Part shown: positions 1 to 9,116 of the stretch, one piece after another | Numbering within the stretch: the first letter of the stretch is position 1 | Layout: each line of letters begins with the position of its first letter | Assembly (NCBI GenBank): GCA_020442635.1 | Contig: JAGRJR010000004.1 | Coordinates: forward strand, 1 to 64,000 | Length of the DNA stretch: 64,000 bases | Reading direction: 5' to 3' | DNA from: Lysobacterales bacterium | GTDB taxonomy: Bacteria > Pseudomonadota > Gammaproteobacteria > Xanthomonadales > Marinicellaceae | Notes under the pieces: model-generated | Database searches by the model: none | What the model was told of the DNA's origin: nothing | The model's input: the letters and a program-made list of their open reading frames with translations, nothing else | Position numbers and translations under genes: made by a program

Positions 1-62
1 AATTCACTCAAGCCTTTTTTATTACCGAGTAACTTTTCTACTTGTTCTTGTCTGCTTGACAT
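1..62 (-). CDS. secY: SecY translocon subunit, N-terminal fragment (partial)
   Basis: The window starts inside this gene and only about the first 20 codons are present (MSSRQEQVEKLLGNKKGLSE). The ATG lies 2 bases after the rplO stop codon, which is the standard place of secY in the spc operon. SecY is the channel subunit of the Sec protein-export machinery in the inner membrane. The visible residues match only the short cytoplasmic N-terminus that precedes the first membrane helix, so the name rests mainly on gene order. Confidence 0.75.
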   Translation of the reverse strand, partial: MSSRQEQVEKLLGNKKGLSE

Positions 63-64
63 AG

Positions 65-496
65 TTATTCTACTTTTCCACCAGCTTTTTCAATTGCTTC
101 TTGAGCACCCTTGGTTACTTGTAAACCTTTCAAGTTAACAGCTTTTTCAATGCTGCCTGTGTTGATGACTTTAACTTTAGTCACACCACGCTTGACCAGG
201 TTGTTTTCAATCAAGTAGTTCAAATCAATGTCAGTTGCATCGACACCATTTAAGTGATACAGACACAACTCTGCACGAGTGTCAGCTATTTTTGAGGTAA
301 AGCCGTATTTAGGCAGCCTTTTATGGATAGGCAATTGCCCCCCCTCAAAACCCACTTTGTGGAACCCACCTGAGCGAGATTTTTGACCTTTATGACCACG
401 ACCACCAGTTTTTCCCAAGCCAGAACCAATACCACGTCCAACGCGTTTGCTGGCTTTAGTAGCACCTTCTGCTGGTTTAATTGTATTTAATTTCAT
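65..496 (-). CDS. rplO: 50S ribosomal protein L15
   Basis: L15 is a late-assembly protein of the large ribosomal subunit. The 143-residue product has the glycine/arginine-rich N-terminus typical of the family ([17 protein letters not shown]) and ends in the conserved [15 protein letters not shown] longer frame begins seven codons upstream, but the start at [11 protein letters not shown] matches the family and its usual length of about 144. It lies between rpmD and secY, as in the standard spc operon. Confidence 0.97.
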   Translation of the reverse strand: MKLNTIKPAEGATKASKRVGRGIGSGLGKTGGRGHKGQKSRSGGFHKVGFEGGQLPIHKRLPKYGFTSKIADTRAELCLYHLNGVDATDIDLNYLIENNLVKRGVTKVKVINTGSIEKAVNLKGLQVTKGAQEAIEKAGGKVE

Positions 497-513
497 AGTT
501 TTTCCGCCTACGA

Positions 514-714
514 TCATTTAACTTCTTCAACTTTTAACAGATGAATAGCTGCGTTAATCATTCCCATGTTTTCAGGTGTTGCATCAACCACACGTGATTG
601 GTGCATTTTTCTGATACCGAGTCCTCTGACACAGGCTTTGTGATTAGCCAATGATTTGTTGGTACTTTTGATTTGTGTCACTTTTACTTGACCAACTTTC
701 TTTGCTTTAGCCAT
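514..714 (-). CDS. rpmD: 50S ribosomal protein L30
   Basis: This is a small large-subunit protein of 66 residues, slightly longer than the common 59-61 because of a lysine-rich N-terminus ([18 protein letters not shown]). The core [23 protein letters not shown] is characteristic of L30. Its ATG lies inside the last codons of rpsE, an 8-base overlap, which suggests translational coupling. It is cotranscribed with rpsE and rplO. Confidence 0.96.
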   Translation of the reverse strand: MAKAKKVGQVKVTQIKSTNKSLANHKACVRGLGIRKMHQSRVVDATPENMGMINAAIHLLKVEEVK

Positions 715-1234
715 GATTTTCCATTACCTCCTCAGCAGTCTTGCCACGTTTTGCAGCAATACTTTCAGGTGAAGTCATTTGTTGCAAACCTTTGATGGTT
801 GCTCTGACCAGGTTAATCGGGTTGTTTGAACCTTGTGATTTAGCCAATACGTTCTCAACACCAACCACATCAAATACAGCACGCATTGCACCACCAGCAA
901 TTACACCAGTACCCTCAGAAGCAGGCTGCATGTATACGCGAGATCCAGAATGCTTGGCTTTGGTGGCATGCCACAATGTATTGCCTTTGAGATCCACTTG
1001 AATGGTGTTTCTTCTGGCTTGATCCATGGCTTTTTGAATGGCTACTGGCACTTCTTTTGCTTTACCATAACCAAAACCAATGGTGCCTTTACCATCACCC
1101 ACAACAGTCAAAGCAGCGAAACCAAATTGTCTACCACCTTTAACCACTTTAGCCACACGATTAACTGCAACTAAACGTTCCAACAAGTTATCGCCTTGTT
1201 CTTTGTCTGCCATATTCTTTCTTTTATCACTCAT
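707..1234 (-). CDS. rpsE: 30S ribosomal protein S5
   Basis: S5 lies near the mRNA entry site and contributes to decoding accuracy. The protein has 175 residues with the double-stranded-RNA-binding-like N-terminal domain ([20 protein letters not shown]) and the second conserved block [19 protein letters not shown]. The start at 1234 overlaps the rplR stop by one base (TGATG). A second in-frame Met seven codons later could also be the start. Confidence 0.97.
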   Translation of the reverse strand: MSDKRKNMADKEQGDNLLERLVAVNRVAKVVKGGRQFGFAALTVVGDGKGTIGFGYGKAKEVPVAIQKAMDQARRNTIQVDLKGNTLWHATKAKHSGSRVYMQPASEGTGVIAGGAMRAVFDVVGVENVLAKSQGSNNPINLVRATIKGLQQMTSPESIAAKRGKTAEEVMENHG

Positions 1235-1590
1235 CAGAATTTCAACCCCGCTTCACGTGCAGCTTCTGCCAAAGCTTTAACTTTTCCATGATAGATATAA
1301 CCTGATCTATCAAACCCTACAGACTCGATGCCTGCTTTTTTGGCTTTCTCAGCAATTGCTGTTCCAACAGCTTTGGCTGCATCGATGTTAGTGCGCGAAG
1401 CGCCATCTGCCAACAAACCTTTTTCTTTGGTTGAAGCCGAAACAAGTGTTGATTGACCGTCACCAGAAAAGATTTGGGCATACAGATGTTGACCTGATTT
1501 GTGCACTGACAAAGCTGGCACACCCAATTCACGCAATTTGCTTCTGGTTTTGGTTGCTTTTTTAATTCTATGTAAATTCTTCTTATGCAT
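1234..1590 (-). CDS. rplR: 50S ribosomal protein L18
   Basis: L18 binds 5S rRNA in the central protuberance together with L5. The 118-residue product shows the family features: a basic N-terminus ([22 protein letters not shown]), the HLYAQIF strand, and a C-terminal block ending [26 protein letters not shown]-like. It sits between rplF and rpsE in normal spc order and shares one base with rpsE. Confidence 0.97.
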   Translation of the reverse strand: MHKKNLHRIKKATKTRSKLRELGVPALSVHKSGQHLYAQIFSGDGQSTLVSASTKEKGLLADGASRTNIDAAKAVGTAIAEKAKKAGIESVGFDRSGYIYHGKVKALAEAAREAGLKF

Positions 1591-1609
1591 AATTATTCAC
1601 AAGTAAGCG

Positions 1610-2137
1610 TTACGCTTTCTTGGCCTCTTTTCTATACAATCTTTCATCAGCATATTTAACACCTTTACCTTTGTAAGGCTCTGGTGGTCTGATCGCTCTG
1701 ATTTCTGCAGCCACTTGACCAACAACTTGTTTATCTGTGCCATTCACCACAATTTCGGTTTGTGTTGGTGTTTCAAAAGAAATACCTTCACGGGCAGGAT
1801 AAACCACAGGGTGAGAAAAACCCAGGTTCAAGTCCAGGTCACTGCCTTTCATAGCCACACGATAACCAACGCCGACCAATTGCAGTTTTTTAGAAAAACC
1901 ATTGGTTACGCCTTCAACCATATTATTGATCAAAGATCTCATGGTACCAGCCATATAAATCATGTCATCGCTGTTAGCTGAAACCAACAACTCGCCATCT
2001 TTTTGTTCTACAGAAACCGACTCATGCAAGTTCATTGTCAACTCGCCTTTGGGTCCTTTTACTGTAACCACATTGTCTTTAACTTCAAAATTAACTTTGG
2101 AATCTAAAGCAATGGTTTTTTTTGCTATTCTTGACAT
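1610..2137 (-). CDS. rplF: 50S ribosomal protein L6
   Basis: L6 is a two-domain protein near the factor-binding site of the large subunit. I chose the ATG at 2137 (MSRIAKKTIALDSK), which gives 175 residues. A longer open frame extends 19 codons into rpsH, but that extension looks unrelated to the family. The signature GVGYRVAMKG and the C-terminal PPEPYKGKGVKYADE motif are clear. Thirteen bases separate it from the rpsH stop. Confidence 0.97.
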   Translation of the reverse strand: MSRIAKKTIALDSKVNFEVKDNVVTVKGPKGELTMNLHESVSVEQKDGELLVSANSDDMIYMAGTMRSLINNMVEGVTNGFSKKLQLVGVGYRVAMKGSDLDLNLGFSHPVVYPAREGISFETPTQTEIVVNGTDKQVVGQVAAEIRAIRPPEPYKGKGVKYADERLYRKEAKKA

Positions 2138-2150
2138 GTCACGCTCCTTA

Positions 2151-2546
2151 TTACTTAACCACGCAAAGGACTTCACCACCAACTTGAGCCTCACGGGCTG
2201 ACTTGTCGGTCATGATACCTTTAGATGTTGAGACAATAGCCACACCAAACCCGGCATCTACTCGAGGCAAATCATCTTTACCGCGGTATTGTCTTAAACC
2301 AGGCTTACTGACTCTTTTGATCATCTCGATTACAGGTTGATTTCTGTAATATTTAATGTTGATTTTGATGAAAGGATGGTTATCCTTTTCAATCACTTCA
2401 AAAGATCTGATGTAGCCTTCCTGTTGTAATACTGACAAAATACCTTTTTTCAAGTTTGAAGCAGGTGTGACAGTACTCTCTTTATTGACAGCTTGCGCAT
2501 TTTTAATGCTACAAATCATGTCTGAAATTGGATCACTTAAACTCAT
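2151..2546 (-). CDS. rpsH: 30S ribosomal protein S8
   Basis: S8 binds the central domain of 16S rRNA and, in enterobacteria, represses the spc operon by binding mRNA near rplE. The 131-residue protein begins MSLSDPISDMICSIKNAQAV and ends with the conserved STSKGIMTDKSAREAQVGGE block. It lies between rpsN and rplF in standard order. I cannot tell from sequence alone whether the S8 autoregulatory mRNA site is present. Confidence 0.97.
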   Translation of the reverse strand: MSLSDPISDMICSIKNAQAVNKESTVTPASNLKKGILSVLQQEGYIRSFEVIEKDNHPFIKINIKYYRNQPVIEMIKRVSKPGLRQYRGKDDLPRVDAGFGVAIVSTSKGIMTDKSAREAQVGGEVLCVVK

Positions 2547-2561
2547 AATCTATTCTCTCAA

Positions 2562-2867
2562 TTACCAACTGGCTTTTTTCAAACCAGGAATGTCACCACG
2601 CATGGCAGCTTCACGGAATTTAGTTTTACTCAAACCAAACTTGTTGTAATAACCACGCGGTCTGCCTGATACCTGACAACGCTTACGCATTCTCGCAGGA
2701 GATGAGTTGCGAGGCAGTTTTTGCAAGGCTTCTTGTGCTTCCATCATTTGCTCAAACGATGAGTTCGGATCAGCAATAATTTTCTTGATAGCAGCACGTT
2801 TGGCAGCATATTTCTCAACGATTCTTTTTCTTTTCAGGTCACGTTGGACCATTGATTCTTTAGCCAT
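2562..2867 (-). CDS. rpsN: 30S ribosomal protein S14 (zinc-independent form)
   Basis: S14 is a small-subunit head protein. The product has 101 residues, the long form, and lacks the two CxxC zinc-ligand pairs seen in the short form. The conserved C-terminus is [19 protein letters not shown] followed by [18 protein letters not shown]. It is separated by 5 bases from rplE and by 15 bases from rpsH. Confidence 0.97.
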   Translation of the reverse strand: MAKESMVQRDLKRKRIVEKYAAKRAAIKKIIADPNSSFEQMMEAQEALQKLPRNSSPARMRKRCQVSGRPRGYYNKFGLSKTKFREAAMRGDIPGLKKASW

Positions 2868-2872
2868 CTTAA

Positions 2873-3415
2873 TTACCTACCTTTGAATGGAAAATCAAAT
2901 TGATCCAGCAATAAACGCGCGTCTTCATCATTTTTTGCTGTGGTGGTGATACAAATATCCATACCACGCAACTCATCAATTTTGTCATATTCGATTTCAG
3001 GGAATATGATTTGCTCTTTCACACCCATAGAATAATTGCCACGACCATCAAATGATTTTGGATTCAAGCCGCGAAAGTCTCTTACTCGAGGCAAGGAAAC
3101 ATTTACCAAGCGATCCAAAAATTCGTACATTTTTTGACGTCTTAGGGTGACTTTACAACCAATTGGCCAACCGTCACGGATTTTAAAACCCGCCACTGAT
3201 TTTTTTGCCAGAGTAACAACAGGTTTTTGACCAGCAATCGTTGCCATGTCTTCTGTTGCATTGGTTAATATTTTTTTGTTCCCAACAGCTTCACCAACAC
3301 CCATATTCAAGGTGATTTTGGTGATTTTTGGTACTTCCATGATATTGGCAAACTTGCCAGTTTCCATCAGCTTAGGAACCACTTCTTCTTTATAGTATTT
3401 TTGTAATCTAGCCAT
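2873..3415 (-). CDS. rplE: 50S ribosomal protein L5
   Basis: L5 contacts 5S rRNA and the P-site tRNA. The 180-residue product has the family blocks [47 protein letters not shown] and the C-terminal [22 protein letters not shown]. Its position between rplX and rpsN is standard for the spc operon. Confidence 0.98.
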   Translation of the reverse strand: MARLQKYYKEEVVPKLMETGKFANIMEVPKITKITLNMGVGEAVGNKKILTNATEDMATIAGQKPVVTLAKKSVAGFKIRDGWPIGCKVTLRRQKMYEFLDRLVNVSLPRVRDFRGLNPKSFDGRGNYSMGVKEQIIFPEIEYDKIDELRGMDICITTTAKNDEDARLLLDQFDFPFKGR

Positions 3416-3425
3416 AATAATTCTC

Positions 3426-3743
3426 TTAAGCGTCTACCACTTCACCGTTGGATTTGAAAACACGGACTTTTTTGCCGTTTTCCAAAACTTTAAATCCAAC
3501 CCTTTCGCCTTTACCAGACGCTGGATTATACAGCATGACATTAGAAGCATGAATTGGCGCTTCTTTAGTCTTGATGCCACCTTTTTCCTCGATTTGAGGA
3601 TTAGGCTTAACATGCTTTTTAACTGTATTTACATTGTTAACGAGCAAACGACCATCTTGCATAACTTTTAAAACGTTACCTCTTTGACCTTTGCTGCGTC
3701 CTGCGATTACGATGACTTCGTCACCTTGTTTAATTCTTTGCAT
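3426..3743 (-). CDS. rplX: 50S ribosomal protein L24
   Basis: L24 initiates large-subunit assembly by binding 23S rRNA. The 105-residue product has the KOW motif near the N-terminus ([20 protein letters not shown]) followed by [14 protein letters not shown] and a C-terminal [24 protein letters not shown]. It lies 10 bases from both rplN and rplE, consistent with tight cotranscription. Confidence 0.98.
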   Translation of the reverse strand: MQRIKQGDEVIVIAGRSKGQRGNVLKVMQDGRLLVNNVNTVKKHVKPNPQIEEKGGIKTKEAPIHASNVMLYNPASGKGERVGFKVLENGKKVRVFKSNGEVVDA

Positions 3744-3753
3744 AATCGTTTCC

Positions 3754-4122
3754 TTATAAAACCTCTGGCGCCAATGAAATAATTTTCATGAAGTTGCCAG
3801 ATCTTAGTTCACGAGTCACAGGGCCAAAGATACGGGTACCAATAGGTTCCAACTTTGAGTTCAACATCACCACTGCGTTACCATCAAAACGAATCAAAGA
3901 GCCATCAGATCTTCTGACACCTTTTTTGGTTCTAACAATAACGGCGTTGTAAACTTCACCTTTCTTGACCTTGCCACGAGGTATGGCCTGTTTAACAGAG
4001 ACTTTAATGATGTCTCCGATACCAGCATATCGACGTTTTGAGCCGCCCAATACTTTGATACATTGGACTTCTTTGGCACCTGAGTTGTCGGCTGCTGACA
4101 ATCTTGATTGCATTTGTATCAT
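3754..4122 (-). CDS. rplN: 50S ribosomal protein L14
   Basis: L14 is a beta-barrel protein at the subunit interface and the binding site of the ribosome-silencing factor RsfS. It has 122 residues, exactly the family length. It starts [20 protein letters not shown], contains [22 protein letters not shown], and ends [12 protein letters not shown]. By the Escherichia coli model it is the first gene of the spc operon, but here only 13 bases separate it from rpsQ, so a separate promoter is not obvious. Confidence 0.98.
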   Translation of the reverse strand: MIQMQSRLSAADNSGAKEVQCIKVLGGSKRRYAGIGDIIKVSVKQAIPRGKVKKGEVYNAVIVRTKKGVRRSDGSLIRFDGNAVVMLNSKLEPIGTRIFGPVTRELRSGNFMKIISLAPEVL

Positions 4123-4135
4123 GGTTCAGTACCTC

Positions 4136-4396
4136 TTATTTAGCTGATTCAACAATCTCAACCACTTTCCAGGACTTAGTCTTGGAGATAGGTCGACATT
4201 CAGCGATTCTTACAAAATCACCTTCTTTACATTGGTTATCTGGATCGTGCGCATGAATTTTGGTAGATTTTTTCACATACTTACCATACAAAGGATGTTT
4301 GATTTTACGCTCAATCAGCACTGTTACGGTTTGATCCATTTTGTCACTGGTAACCACACCGCTTTTGGTTTTTTGTTCTTTATTCACTGTAGTCAT
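4136..4396 (-). CDS. rpsQ: 30S ribosomal protein S17
   Basis: S17 is a primary 16S rRNA-binding protein of OB fold. The 86-residue product contains the family signature [19 protein letters not shown] and the [27 protein letters not shown] block. It is the last gene of the classical S10 operon and follows rpmC by 4 bases. Confidence 0.97.
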   Translation of the reverse strand: MTTVNKEQKTKSGVVTSDKMDQTVTVLIERKIKHPLYGKYVKKSTKIHAHDPDNQCKEGDFVRIAECRPISKTKSWKVVEIVESAK

Positions 4397-4400
4397 GACA

Positions 4401-4589
4401 TTATCCTTTCACTTGGTTCATAACAGTCCTGACGCGTGCAATGTCTCTACGCACTTCACGCAACAGATGTACCTTAGTTAACTGACCATTACCACGAGCC
4501 ATTCTCAAATCGAATTGCTTTTGCAGTAATTTGTTCAACTCTTCCTGCAAATTTGCAAGGTCTTTAGTTCTTAATTCTTTCGCTTGCAT
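4401..4589 (-). CDS. rpmC: 50S ribosomal protein L29
   Basis: L29 is a small two-helix protein near the polypeptide exit tunnel, where it forms part of the docking surface for trigger factor and SRP. The 62-residue sequence [20 protein letters not shown] with the C-terminal [19 protein letters not shown] is typical. The start codon abuts the rplP stop codon with no spacer. Confidence 0.97.
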   Translation of the reverse strand: MQAKELRTKDLANLQEELNKLLQKQFDLRMARGNGQLTKVHLLREVRRDIARVRTVMNQVKG

Positions 4590-5003
4590 TTACATCACCA
4601 CACGTTTAACGAATGTTGTTTGCACAGGAAATTTAGCACCTGCTTTTTCAAAAGCTGCTCTGGCCATTTCTTCAGAAACCCCTTGGATTTCATATATCAT
4701 TTTGCCTGGTTTAATGGCAGCTGCCCAATGATCAATGTTACCTTTACCTTTACCCATACGAACCTCAATAGGTTTTGCCGTGATTGGTTTGTCAGGGAAC
4801 ACACGAATCCACAATTTACCACCACGTTTCACGTGACGAGTAATGGCTCGACGACCGGCTTCAATTTGACGCGCAGTTAATAAGCCACGAGTGGTTGCTT
4901 TTAATCCAAAATCTCCAAAACTCACTTTATTACCAGCTAGTGATAAACCACGGTTTCGGCCTTTTTGATATTTTCTGTATTTAGTTCTTTTCGGCTGTAA
5001 CAT
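4590..5003 (-). CDS. rplP: 50S ribosomal protein L16
   Basis: L16 helps shape the A-site tRNA path and the peptidyl transferase region. The product has 137 residues, begins [19 protein letters not shown], and contains the conserved [21 protein letters not shown] block and [13 protein letters not shown]. It overlaps the rpsC stop by one base (TAATG). The Arg in the RMGKGKG region is the known hydroxylation site in relatives; its modification cannot be judged here. Confidence 0.98.
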   Translation of the reverse strand: MLQPKRTKYRKYQKGRNRGLSLAGNKVSFGDFGLKATTRGLLTARQIEAGRRAITRHVKRGGKLWIRVFPDKPITAKPIEVRMGKGKGNIDHWAAAIKPGKMIYEIQGVSEEMARAAFEKAGAKFPVQTTFVKRVVM

Positions 5004-5692
5004 TATTTTTTACCCCGACTTTTTTTGCTTGATTTCTTATCAGCTTCACTGGTGTAATTTTCCAAATCAAAAACTTCACCTTTGTAAATCCAAACCTTAA
5101 TACCAATCACACCATAAGTGGTGTACGCTTTGGCTGTTGCATAATCAATGTCAGCACGTAAAGTGTGCAAAGGCACTTGACCTTCTCTGTACCATTCTGT
5201 ACGTGCAATTTCTGCACCGTTTAAACGGCCAGCTACTGCAACTCGAATACCCAGAGCACCTAACCTCAACGCACTTGAAACAGCACGTTTCATGGCACGT
5301 CTGAACATGATTCGACGTTCTAATTGAGAAGCAATGCCTTCAGCAACCAAACGTGCATCTAATTCAGGTTTTCTGATTTCATTGACATTAACGTGAGTTG
5401 GTAAACCCATCATGTTTGACAGGGTGTTTTTCAACTTTTCAATGTCTTCGCCTTTTTTACCAATCACGATACCTGGTCTGGCAGTGTGAATGGTGACACG
5501 AGCATTTTTTGCCGGTCTTTCAATTTCAATTTTGCTGATTGAAGCGTGCTTCAATTCTTTGTGCAAATATTCTCTGACTTTAATGTCTTTAACTAATTGA
5601 TCAGCAAATTGACCTTTTTCCGCATACCATTTGGAATTATGTTGTTTTGAAATTCCTAAACGGATGCCTATTGGATGTACTTTTTGACCCAT
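5003..5692 (-). CDS. rpsC: 30S ribosomal protein S3
   Basis: S3 forms part of the mRNA entry tunnel and has helicase-related function. The 229-residue protein has the N-terminal [14 protein letters not shown], a KH domain with the GxxG loop at [10 protein letters not shown], and the C-terminal domain with [21 protein letters not shown]. The C-terminus is a lysine/serine-rich tail. It lies 10 bases after rplV. Confidence 0.98.
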   Translation of the reverse strand: MGQKVHPIGIRLGISKQHNSKWYAEKGQFADQLVKDIKVREYLHKELKHASISKIEIERPAKNARVTIHTARPGIVIGKKGEDIEKLKNTLSNMMGLPTHVNVNEIRKPELDARLVAEGIASQLERRIMFRRAMKRAVSSALRLGALGIRVAVAGRLNGAEIARTEWYREGQVPLHTLRADIDYATAKAYTTYGVIGIKVWIYKGEVFDLENYTSEADKKSSKKSRGKK

Positions 5693-5702
5693 AATTCTGC
5701 CT

Positions 5703-6038
5703 TTACGATGCTTCAGCCACTTTTACAGTGATGTGGCTGGTTCTTTTTAAAATACGTGTGCCTCTACCTTTGGCTCTGGCTCGACCTCTTTTCAAGGTAG
5801 GACCTTCATCAACGTAAATGGAACTGATGTATAATTCATCAACATCCATACCGTTGTTGTGTTCGGCATTGGCCACGGCTGACATCAACGCTTTCTTAAC
5901 GATGTGCGCGGCTTTCTTTGGGCTGAAAGTCAACAACTGTTCAGCTTGTTCAACATTCATACCTCTTACCTGATTGGCAACCAATCGGACTTTTTGAGCA
6001 GAGATGTTGGCTCTTTTTAACTTAGCTACGATTTCCAT
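5703..6038 (-). CDS. rplV: 50S ribosomal protein L22
   Basis: L22 lines the exit tunnel with a long beta-hairpin. The 111-residue product includes the family core [21 protein letters not shown] and the hairpin region ending [20 protein letters not shown]. Its start overlaps the rpsS stop by one base. Confidence 0.98.
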   Translation of the reverse strand: MEIVAKLKRANISAQKVRLVANQVRGMNVEQAEQLLTFSPKKAAHIVKKALMSAVANAEHNNGMDVDELYISSIYVDEGPTLKRGRARAKGRGTRILKRTSHITVKVAEAS

Positions 6039-6319
6039 TATTTCCTCCCTTTCGCTTTTTTATCAGCGATGTGAGATTTGAAAGTACGGGTTGGAGAAAA
6101 CTCACCCAACTTGTGTCCGACCATTTCTTCAGAAATCAAAACTGGAACGTGTTGTTTTCCATTGTGAACAGCCAAAGTCAATCCAACCATTTCAGGAAGA
6201 ATCATTGATCTTCTTGACCAGGTTTTGATCGGTCTTTTGCTGTTTTCTTCTACGGCCTTAGTCACTGCTTTCATCAATGAGATGTCAACAAATGGGCCTT
6301 TTTTAAGTGATCTTGGCAT
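6038..6319 (-). CDS. rpsS: 30S ribosomal protein S19
   Basis: S19 lies in the small-subunit head and contacts the large subunit through intersubunit bridges. The 93-residue protein begins [19 protein letters not shown] and has the signature [21 protein letters not shown]. The order rplB-rpsS-rplV is standard. Confidence 0.98.
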   Translation of the reverse strand: MPRSLKKGPFVDISLMKAVTKAVEENSKRPIKTWSRRSMILPEMVGLTLAVHNGKQHVPVLISEEMVGHKLGEFSPTRTFKSHIADKKAKGRK

Positions 6320-6328
6320 AAAACTACC

Positions 6329-7156
6329 TTATTTCTTATCTCTGCGACGAACAATGAACTTATCAGTTCGTTTGTTCTTACGCGTTTTATGTCCTTTAGT
6401 AGGCATACCCCATGGAGAAACGGGATGACGACCACCAGAGGTCCTTCCTTCACCACCACCGTGTGGATGGTCAACTGGATTCATGGCAACGCCTCGAACG
6501 GTTGGTCTTACGCCTCTCCAACGAGTGGCGCCAGCTTTACCAATTTTTTCAAGGTTATGCTCACTTTTAGAGACAGTACCCAAAGTCGCACGACATTTGG
6601 CAGGTACTTTTCTCATTTCACCCGAACGCAGACGTAAAGTGGCGTAAACACCTTCTTTAGCGACCAAACGTGCAGATGTTCCGGCAGCACGAGCAATCTG
6701 CCCGCCTTTGCCAGGTTTCATTTCAACATTATGAACAACTGTACCTACTGGAATATTATCCAAAGGCAAACAGTTACCCACTTTAATGCCAACTGAAGTT
6801 CCAGAAACGACTTCCATACCCGGCTCCAAATCTTTAGGAGCGATGATGTAACGTTTTTCACCATCACGGTATTGCAACAAAGCAATGTATGCACTTCTGT
6901 TTGGATCGTATTCAATGCGTTCAACTTTAGCGACAATGTCGTCTTTGTTACGCTTGAAATCTACGATTCTGTATTTTTGTTTGTGACCGCCACCAATGTG
7001 TCTTGTGGTGATACGGCCATAATTGTTTCTACCGCCAGTTTTGGCTTTCTTTTCAGTCAAGCTGGCTTCAGGTCTGCCTTTGTAAAGCTCAGTTCTTTTA
7101 ACTGAAACTTTACCGCGGTTACCTGGAGAAGTTGGTTTATGTACTTTTAATGCCAT
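6329..7156 (-). CDS. rplB: 50S ribosomal protein L2
   Basis: L2 is needed for subunit joining and peptidyl-transferase activity. The product has 275 residues, the usual length. It has the OB-like N-terminal domain ([20 protein letters not shown]), the SH3-like domain, and the C-terminal [15 protein letters not shown] segment with the conserved His residues. It lies 13 bases after rplW and 9 before rpsS. Confidence 0.98.
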   Translation of the reverse strand: MALKVHKPTSPGNRGKVSVKRTELYKGRPEASLTEKKAKTGGRNNYGRITTRHIGGGHKQKYRIVDFKRNKDDIVAKVERIEYDPNRSAYIALLQYRDGEKRYIIAPKDLEPGMEVVSGTSVGIKVGNCLPLDNIPVGTVVHNVEMKPGKGGQIARAAGTSARLVAKEGVYATLRLRSGEMRKVPAKCRATLGTVSKSEHNLEKIGKAGATRWRGVRPTVRGVAMNPVDHPHGGGEGRTSGGRHPVSPWGMPTKGHKTRKNKRTDKFIVRRRDKK

Positions 7157-7169
7157 GATTCGCTCCTAT

Positions 7170-7469
7170 TTACTCAGCTTTGGTACCAAAATCAATCATT
7201 TGATCAGCTTGAATTCTTACATAGGCTTTTTTCCAATCTGGTCTTTTACCAGGCTTCATACGGAAGCTTTTGGTTTTACCTTTGACATTCATTACTGATA
7301 CATTTTCTACGTTGACTTTAAACAGTTTTTCAACAGCTGTTTTGATGTCCGCTTTATTGGCAGACTTAGCCACTTTGAAAACGTATTGATTTGATGTTTC
7401 ACCAACCCTGTTAGATTTCTCAGAAATAACCGGGGCCAATATAGTTGTGTATAGATTATTCAAACTCAT
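7170..7469 (-). CDS. rplW: 50S ribosomal protein L23
   Basis: L23 sits at the tunnel exit and is the docking site for trigger factor and SRP. I chose the ATG at 7469 (MSLNNLYTTILAPVISEKSN), giving 99 residues. It overlaps the rplD stop by 4 bases (ATGA), and the open frame upstream of it lies inside rplD. The core KVNVENVSVMNVKGKTK and GKRPDWKKAYV are family features. Confidence 0.97.
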   Translation of the reverse strand: MSLNNLYTTILAPVISEKSNRVGETSNQYVFKVAKSANKADIKTAVEKLFKVNVENVSVMNVKGKTKSFRMKPGKRPDWKKAYVRIQADQMIDFGTKAE

Positions 7470-8071
7470 GACAACCACTCCTCAACTTGCTTGACTGCAT
7501 CAACAGTCATGACGACTTTGTCTGCATTAACCAATGACACTGGATCTAAACCCATAGGATTGGTTACAAACACGTAAGGCAAGTTATTGGTGGCTCGCAC
7601 TAAATTTTCTGATGGCTCGGCGCTCACCAAACATCCAGTAACTACACCATGCTTACCTAATAACTCAACAGCTTCTTTGGTTTTACCGTTCTTAACGTCC
7701 AAATCAGCCACAACAACCAAACGATCGGTGCGATTCAATTCAGAAAGAATTGATTTCATCGCTGCACGATACATTTTAGTGTTTACTTTCTTAGTAAAAT
7801 CCCTTGGTTGAGCAGCAAACGTTTTACCGCCACCAACCCAAATAGGACTTCTTGAAGTTCCCGCTCTGGCACGACCGGTTCCTTTTTGTTTCCAAGGCTT
7901 GGCGCCACCGCCACTTACAGCTGAACGGTTTTTCTGCGCTTTAGTACCTGCTCTGCCGGTTGCCAGGTAAGAAGTTACCACCTGGTGAACCAGGGCTTCA
8001 GAATAATCTCTGTCAAATACAGCTTCTGAAACTTCAATTTTTTGTTTTTTTCCTGATACTGTCAGTTCCAC
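7466..8071 (-). CDS. rplD: 50S ribosomal protein L4
   Basis: L4 has a long loop reaching into the exit tunnel. In enterobacteria it also represses its own operon by binding the S10 leader. The 201-residue product has the loop region GTGRARAGTSRSPIWVGGGK and the Rossmann-like body. It shares ATGA with rplW. The region upstream of rpsJ here is too short for an Escherichia coli-like leader unless it overlaps the terminator at 9056-9080, so L4 autoregulation is uncertain. Confidence 0.97.
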   Translation of the reverse strand: MELTVSGKKQKIEVSEAVFDRDYSEALVHQVVTSYLATGRAGTKAQKNRSAVSGGGAKPWKQKGTGRARAGTSRSPIWVGGGKTFAAQPRDFTKKVNTKMYRAAMKSILSELNRTDRLVVVADLDVKNGKTKEAVELLGKHGVVTGCLVSAEPSENLVRATNNLPYVFVTNPMGLDPVSLVNADKVVMTVDAVKQVEEWLS

Positions 8072-8093
8072 AATATTTCTCCGTTATGCCTGA

Positions 8094-8714
8094 TTAAGCC
8101 AATGGTCTTACAACAACCGTGCTGGTTTTAGCACCGGGTACTGCACCCTTGATCAAAAGCAAATTGTTTTCTTGATCAACCCTTACCACTTCCAAATTTT
8201 TGGTAGTTACACGCTCATCACCCATGTGACCTGACATTTTTTTGCCTTTGAATACACGACCAGGAGTCTGACACTGGCCAATTGAACCAGGAGCTCTGTG
8301 TGATAATGAATTACCGTGAGTGGCATCTTGTGTTCTGAAGTTGTAACGTTTAATTACACCTTGGAAACCTTTACCTTTAGAGGTGCCGGTTACTCGGACT
8401 TTTTGTCCGTCTTCAAACATGCTGAGTTCTAATGTATCACCTGGCTTGAATTCTTGATCTGTTCTGAATTCACGGGTGATAGAGCCGGCTTCAACACCTG
8501 CTTTTTTGTAATGACCTGCTGCAGGCGCGTTTACTTTAGAAGCTTTGCGTGCACCAGTAGTGATTTGTACAGCGTTATAACCGTCAGTATCTACAGTTTT
8601 AACTTGAGATACAACATTTGGCTCAACATTAATAACAGTGACTGGCACAGACTCGCCTTTGTCGTTGAAAACGCGTGTCATGCCTACTTTCTTTCCAATA
8701 ATACCTAATGACAT
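8094..8714 (-). CDS. rplC: 50S ribosomal protein L3
   Basis: L3 is an early-assembly protein reaching toward the peptidyl-transferase centre. The 206-residue product begins [20 protein letters not shown] and contains [20 protein letters not shown], the segment holding the Gln that PrmB methylates in relatives. It is the second gene of the S10 operon, 10 bases after rpsJ. Confidence 0.98.
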   Translation of the reverse strand: MSLGIIGKKVGMTRVFNDKGESVPVTVINVEPNVVSQVKTVDTDGYNAVQITTGARKASKVNAPAAGHYKKAGVEAGSITREFRTDQEFKPGDTLELSMFEDGQKVRVTGTSKGKGFQGVIKRYNFRTQDATHGNSLSHRAPGSIGQCQTPGRVFKGKKMSGHMGDERVTTKNLEVVRVDQENNLLLIKGAVPGAKTSTVVVRPLA

Positions 8715-8724
8715 TTTTCAACTC

Positions 8725-9036
8725 CTAGTTCAATTGAATTTGAACATCAACACCCGCCGACAAGTCCAGTTTCATCAATGCATCCACTGTTTTATCGTTG
8801 GGGTCTACAATATCAACCAATCTTTTATGAGTACGAATCTCATATTGATCCCTTGCATCCTTGTTAACGTGAGGAGAAATCAATACAGTGAACCGTTCCT
8901 TTTTAGTAGGTAACGGAATAGGGCCTCGAACTTGAGCACCTGTTCTTTTCGCTGTATCTACAATTCTTCCTGCCGATTGATCAATCAATTTATGATCAAA
9001 CGCTTTAAGTCTTATTCTGATTTTTTGACCAGCCAT
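8725..9036 (-). CDS. rpsJ: 30S ribosomal protein S10 / NusE
   Basis: S10 is a small-subunit head protein that also acts as NusE in antitermination and in NusG-mediated coupling. The 103-residue product begins [20 protein letters not shown] and has [16 protein letters not shown] and [20 protein letters not shown]. It is the first gene of the S10 operon. The 80-base gap to tuf holds a hairpin terminator (9056-9080), which leaves very little room for a leader. Confidence 0.98.
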   Translation of the reverse strand: MAGQKIRIRLKAFDHKLIDQSAGRIVDTAKRTGAQVRGPIPLPTKKERFTVLISPHVNKDARDQYEIRTHKRLVDIVDPNDKTVDALMKLDLSAGVDVQIQLN

Positions 9037-9055
9037 GTTAATTTGCCTCTAAGTT

Positions 9056-9080
9056 AAAAGCAGTGACTTTTCGTCACTGC
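9056..9080 (-). terminator. Intrinsic terminator or attenuator between tuf and rpsJ
   Basis: On the minus strand there is a perfect 8-bp stem, GCAGTGAC/GTCACTGC, with a five-base loop, followed by TTTT. It lies 36 bases after the tuf stop and just before the rpsJ ribosome-binding region. It should end tuf transcripts, or attenuate read-through into the S10 operon. The T run is short, so termination may be partial. Confidence 0.75.
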
Positions 9081-9116
9081 CCGTATTTATTAACTATTTA
9101 ATTTAACTAATATTAA

